Source: an uncultured Eubacteriales bacterium (GTDB lineage: Bacteria > Bacillota > Clostridia > Oscillospirales > CAG-272). Taken from it: DNA of 23,128 bases. The stretch lies in contig URMC01000022.1 in the NCBI GenBank assembly GCA_900548735.1, positions 1 to 23,128 of the forward strand, in the 5' to 3' direction. Below, piece after piece: positions 22,167 to 23,128 of this stretch. Both the position numbers and the translations under genes were made by a program. The notes under the pieces were generated by a model. It had not been told where the DNA came from. It did not search any database and was given only the letters and a program-made list of their open reading frames with translations. How positions within the stretch are numbered: position 1 is the stretch's first letter; the number at the start of each line of letters is the position of its first letter.

Positions 22167-22209
22167 ACCGTGCGCACGCCCCGCAAGGGGCGCGGCGCAC
22201 GGTTTTTTT
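22167..22209 (+). terminator. Intrinsic terminator of fba
   Basis: CCGTGCGC (22168-22175) pairs with GCGCACGG (22195-22202), enclosing a second CGCCCC/GGGGCG stem with a GCAA loop. TTTTTTT follows. The thioesterase start codon lies four bases after the U-tract. Confidence 0.85.
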
Positions 22210-22211
22210 AA
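22170..22211 (+). CDS. Possible 13-codon leader ORF overlapping the fba terminator
   Basis: A GTG at 22170 is preceded by AAAGGAG with about 7-base spacing. It encodes VRTPRKGRGARFF (start Val read as Met) and stops at TAA 22209-22211, two bases before the thioesterase ATG, which has no ribosome binding site of its own. Ribosomes on this ORF would melt the terminator and deliver ribosomes to the next gene. It could equally be a chance frame in a GC-rich hairpin. Confidence 0.3.
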   Translation: MRTPRKGRGARFF

Positions 22212-22213
22212 CG

Positions 22214-22966
22214 ATGATTTACAGAGAAGATTATACCGTCCGCTGGCATGATACCGATGCAAACCGGCAGGTCAGCCCCGGGGGGATATTGATGTTTATG
22301 CAGGAGACCGCCAACCGCCAGTTTGAGGCGGCGGGGCAGTCGCTTGACGTGATTCATGAGCGCGACGGGCTGGCATTTATGCTTTCCCGCATGGCGCTGG
22401 ATTTGCTCTCTCCGTTGCACGCCTATGAAAAGATCACGGTGGAAACCTTCACCTGTGAGAGCCACGGGGTGCTTTTCCGCCGCGGGTTTCGGGTGTTGCG
22501 GGGCGGGGAGGTAGTGGCGCGTGGCGCTTCGCACTGGGCGCTGGTGCGCCTTGCCGACCGGTCTTTGGTGCCGCTGGGGGAGTCCCCCTGTGCCGGGTTT
22601 GAGAACGAACCGGAGGAGAAGACGCAAACGCCGCTCCGCTTTCGCGTGGGGGCGGAGCTGCCGTTTGAAACGGTGGGGGAGCGCCGGGTGAACTATGCGG
22701 ACATTGATTTTAATTTTCATATGAACAACACAAAATACCCCTATATGTTATGCGATTTTCTGCCTGACCCCCTGCACATCGCCGTGAGCGGCATGTCGCT
22801 TTTTTATTGCCGGGAGGCGGCGTTTGGCGACACCGTGACCGTAGAGCGGGCTGACGGCGGAGACGGCGTGTACTATTTCCGCACCAAAAAAGGGGATACC
22901 ACGTGTCTGGAAGCCATGGTGAGGACATCTGCGCCACCTGCGGCCGCCTGCGGCGGGGCTGAATAG
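22214..22966 (+). CDS. Acyl-ACP thioesterase (FatA/FatB-like, double hotdog)
   Basis: The 250-residue product resembles bacterial acyl-[acyl carrier protein] thioesterases, which release free fatty acids from acyl-ACP. Two hotdog domains are visible: the N-terminal one begins YTVRWHDTDANRQVSPGGIL, and the second has VNYADIDFNFHMNNTKYPYM with Asp165, Asn167 and His169 at the likely catalytic positions. The length is usual. The ATG follows the fba terminator by four bases and has no ribosome binding site of its own. The last dozen residues (SAPPAAACGGAE) are encoded by DNA that, in reverse complement, also occurs next to oriC (9478-9506), so the natural 3' end seems replaced by a repeat. Free fatty acids made here could be reactivated by the acyl-CoA synthetase in the left arm. 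Confidence 0.85.
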   Translation: MIYREDYTVRWHDTDANRQVSPGGILMFMQETANRQFEAAGQSLDVIHERDGLAFMLSRMALDLLSPLHAYEKITVETFTCESHGVLFRRGFRVLRGGEVVARGASHWALVRLADRSLVPLGESPCAGFENEPEEKTQTPLRFRVGAELPFETVGERRVNYADIDFNFHMNNTKYPYMLCDFLPDPLHIAVSGMSLFYCREAAFGDTVTVERADGGDGVYYFRTKKGDTTCLEAMVRTSAPPAAACGGAE

Positions 22967-22972
22967 CTGACG
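22944..22972 (-). repeat. 29-bp sequence shared in inverse orientation with 9478-9506
   Basis: The reverse complement begins CGTCAGCTATTCAGCCCCG and continues through CCGCAGGCGG, identical over 29 bases to the stretch just left of the DnaA-box array. Here it spans the thioesterase stop codon. Confidence 0.65.
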
Positions 22973-23033
22973 GCACCTGCGGTGCGGCTTGCAGAGTCAG
23001 TTGGGCACACACGCCCAATGCTTGGCGCCAGCT

Positions 23034-23128
23034 GCCCAAAAGTTTTTAGGGGAGTTTAAGAGGGGACTTTTTATATAAAGTCCCCTCATGCGCGTTTCCC
23101 TTTCGGCATTTTCTTTTTGCTTCTTTTT
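23034..23128 (+). repeat. A-family repeat, divergent copy at the window end
   Basis: AAAGTTTTTAGG precedes a hairpin GAGGGGACTTT/AAAGTCCCCTC (23060-23087) and CGCGTTTCCCTTTCGGC, in the A-family order but with a changed stem that is still paired. The copy is cut by the window edge and may also end the thioesterase transcript. Confidence 0.55.

Overview
This GC-rich window looks like the chromosomal replication origin region of an anaerobic Bacillota (Clostridia, most like an uncultured Oscillospirales/Christensenellales-type gut bacterium). The reasons are the gene order dnaA - oriC - dnaN - recF - remB - gyrB - (kinase) - gyrA, AAAGGAG-type ribosome binding sites, TTGACA/TATAAT-type promoters, a class II fructose-bisphosphate aldolase and a FatA-like acyl-ACP thioesterase. 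The taxonomic placement is inferred from gene content only.

Layout. Left arm, all genes on the minus strand: a glycerophosphodiester phosphodiesterase (691-1467) downstream of an AMP-forming acyl-CoA synthetase (1481-3169), together an operon with a consensus promoter; then a copper P-type ATPase (4244-6814) whose C-terminal copper-binding domain has its own internal start site. Centre: dnaA (7444-8841), a 1.2-kb non-coding stretch ending in a DnaA-box cluster with a DnaA-trio-like unwinding site (about 9530-10020), then dnaN. Right arm, all genes on the plus strand: dnaN-recF-remB-gyrB-pfkB-like kinase in a tight cluster, gyrA, a small DUF559 nuclease buried in palindromic repeats, an exported leucine-rich-repeat protein with a C-terminal membrane anchor, fructose-bisphosphate aldolase, and an acyl-ACP thioesterase. 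Every gene is transcribed away from the putative oriC, as expected for leading-strand co-orientation on both replichores.

The core genes supply replication initiation (DnaA), the sliding clamp (DnaN), gap repair (RecF) and supercoiling (GyrA/GyrB). The PfkB kinase and Fba are carbohydrate enzymes near them; the acyl-CoA synthetase, phosphodiesterase and thioesterase all touch lipid metabolism.

The unusual part is the intergenic DNA. Almost every gap over 300 bases is packed with dispersed palindromic repeats. I grouped them as: A (two consecutive hairpins, GTTTCCTTTGG and GCTTTTCTTTGC stems; six copies, one inverted), B (about 155-bp elements with terminal inverted repeats; two full copies plus partial ends), C (about 200-bp elements with CTCCCCCTGCCGCC-type ends; three copies), D (about 45-bp hairpins at 57-bp spacing), E (about 235-bp 3'-UTR blocks carrying a terminator, placed right after two unrelated genes) and F (small hairpins whose stems vary with base pairing kept). 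The most interesting leads are the internal CopZ-like start inside copA, the DUF559 nuclease nested in C/D repeats (a possible analogue of a REP/RAYT system), the portable terminator block, and a 13-codon ORF that overlaps the aldolase terminator. I saw no tRNA, rRNA or CRISPR array.
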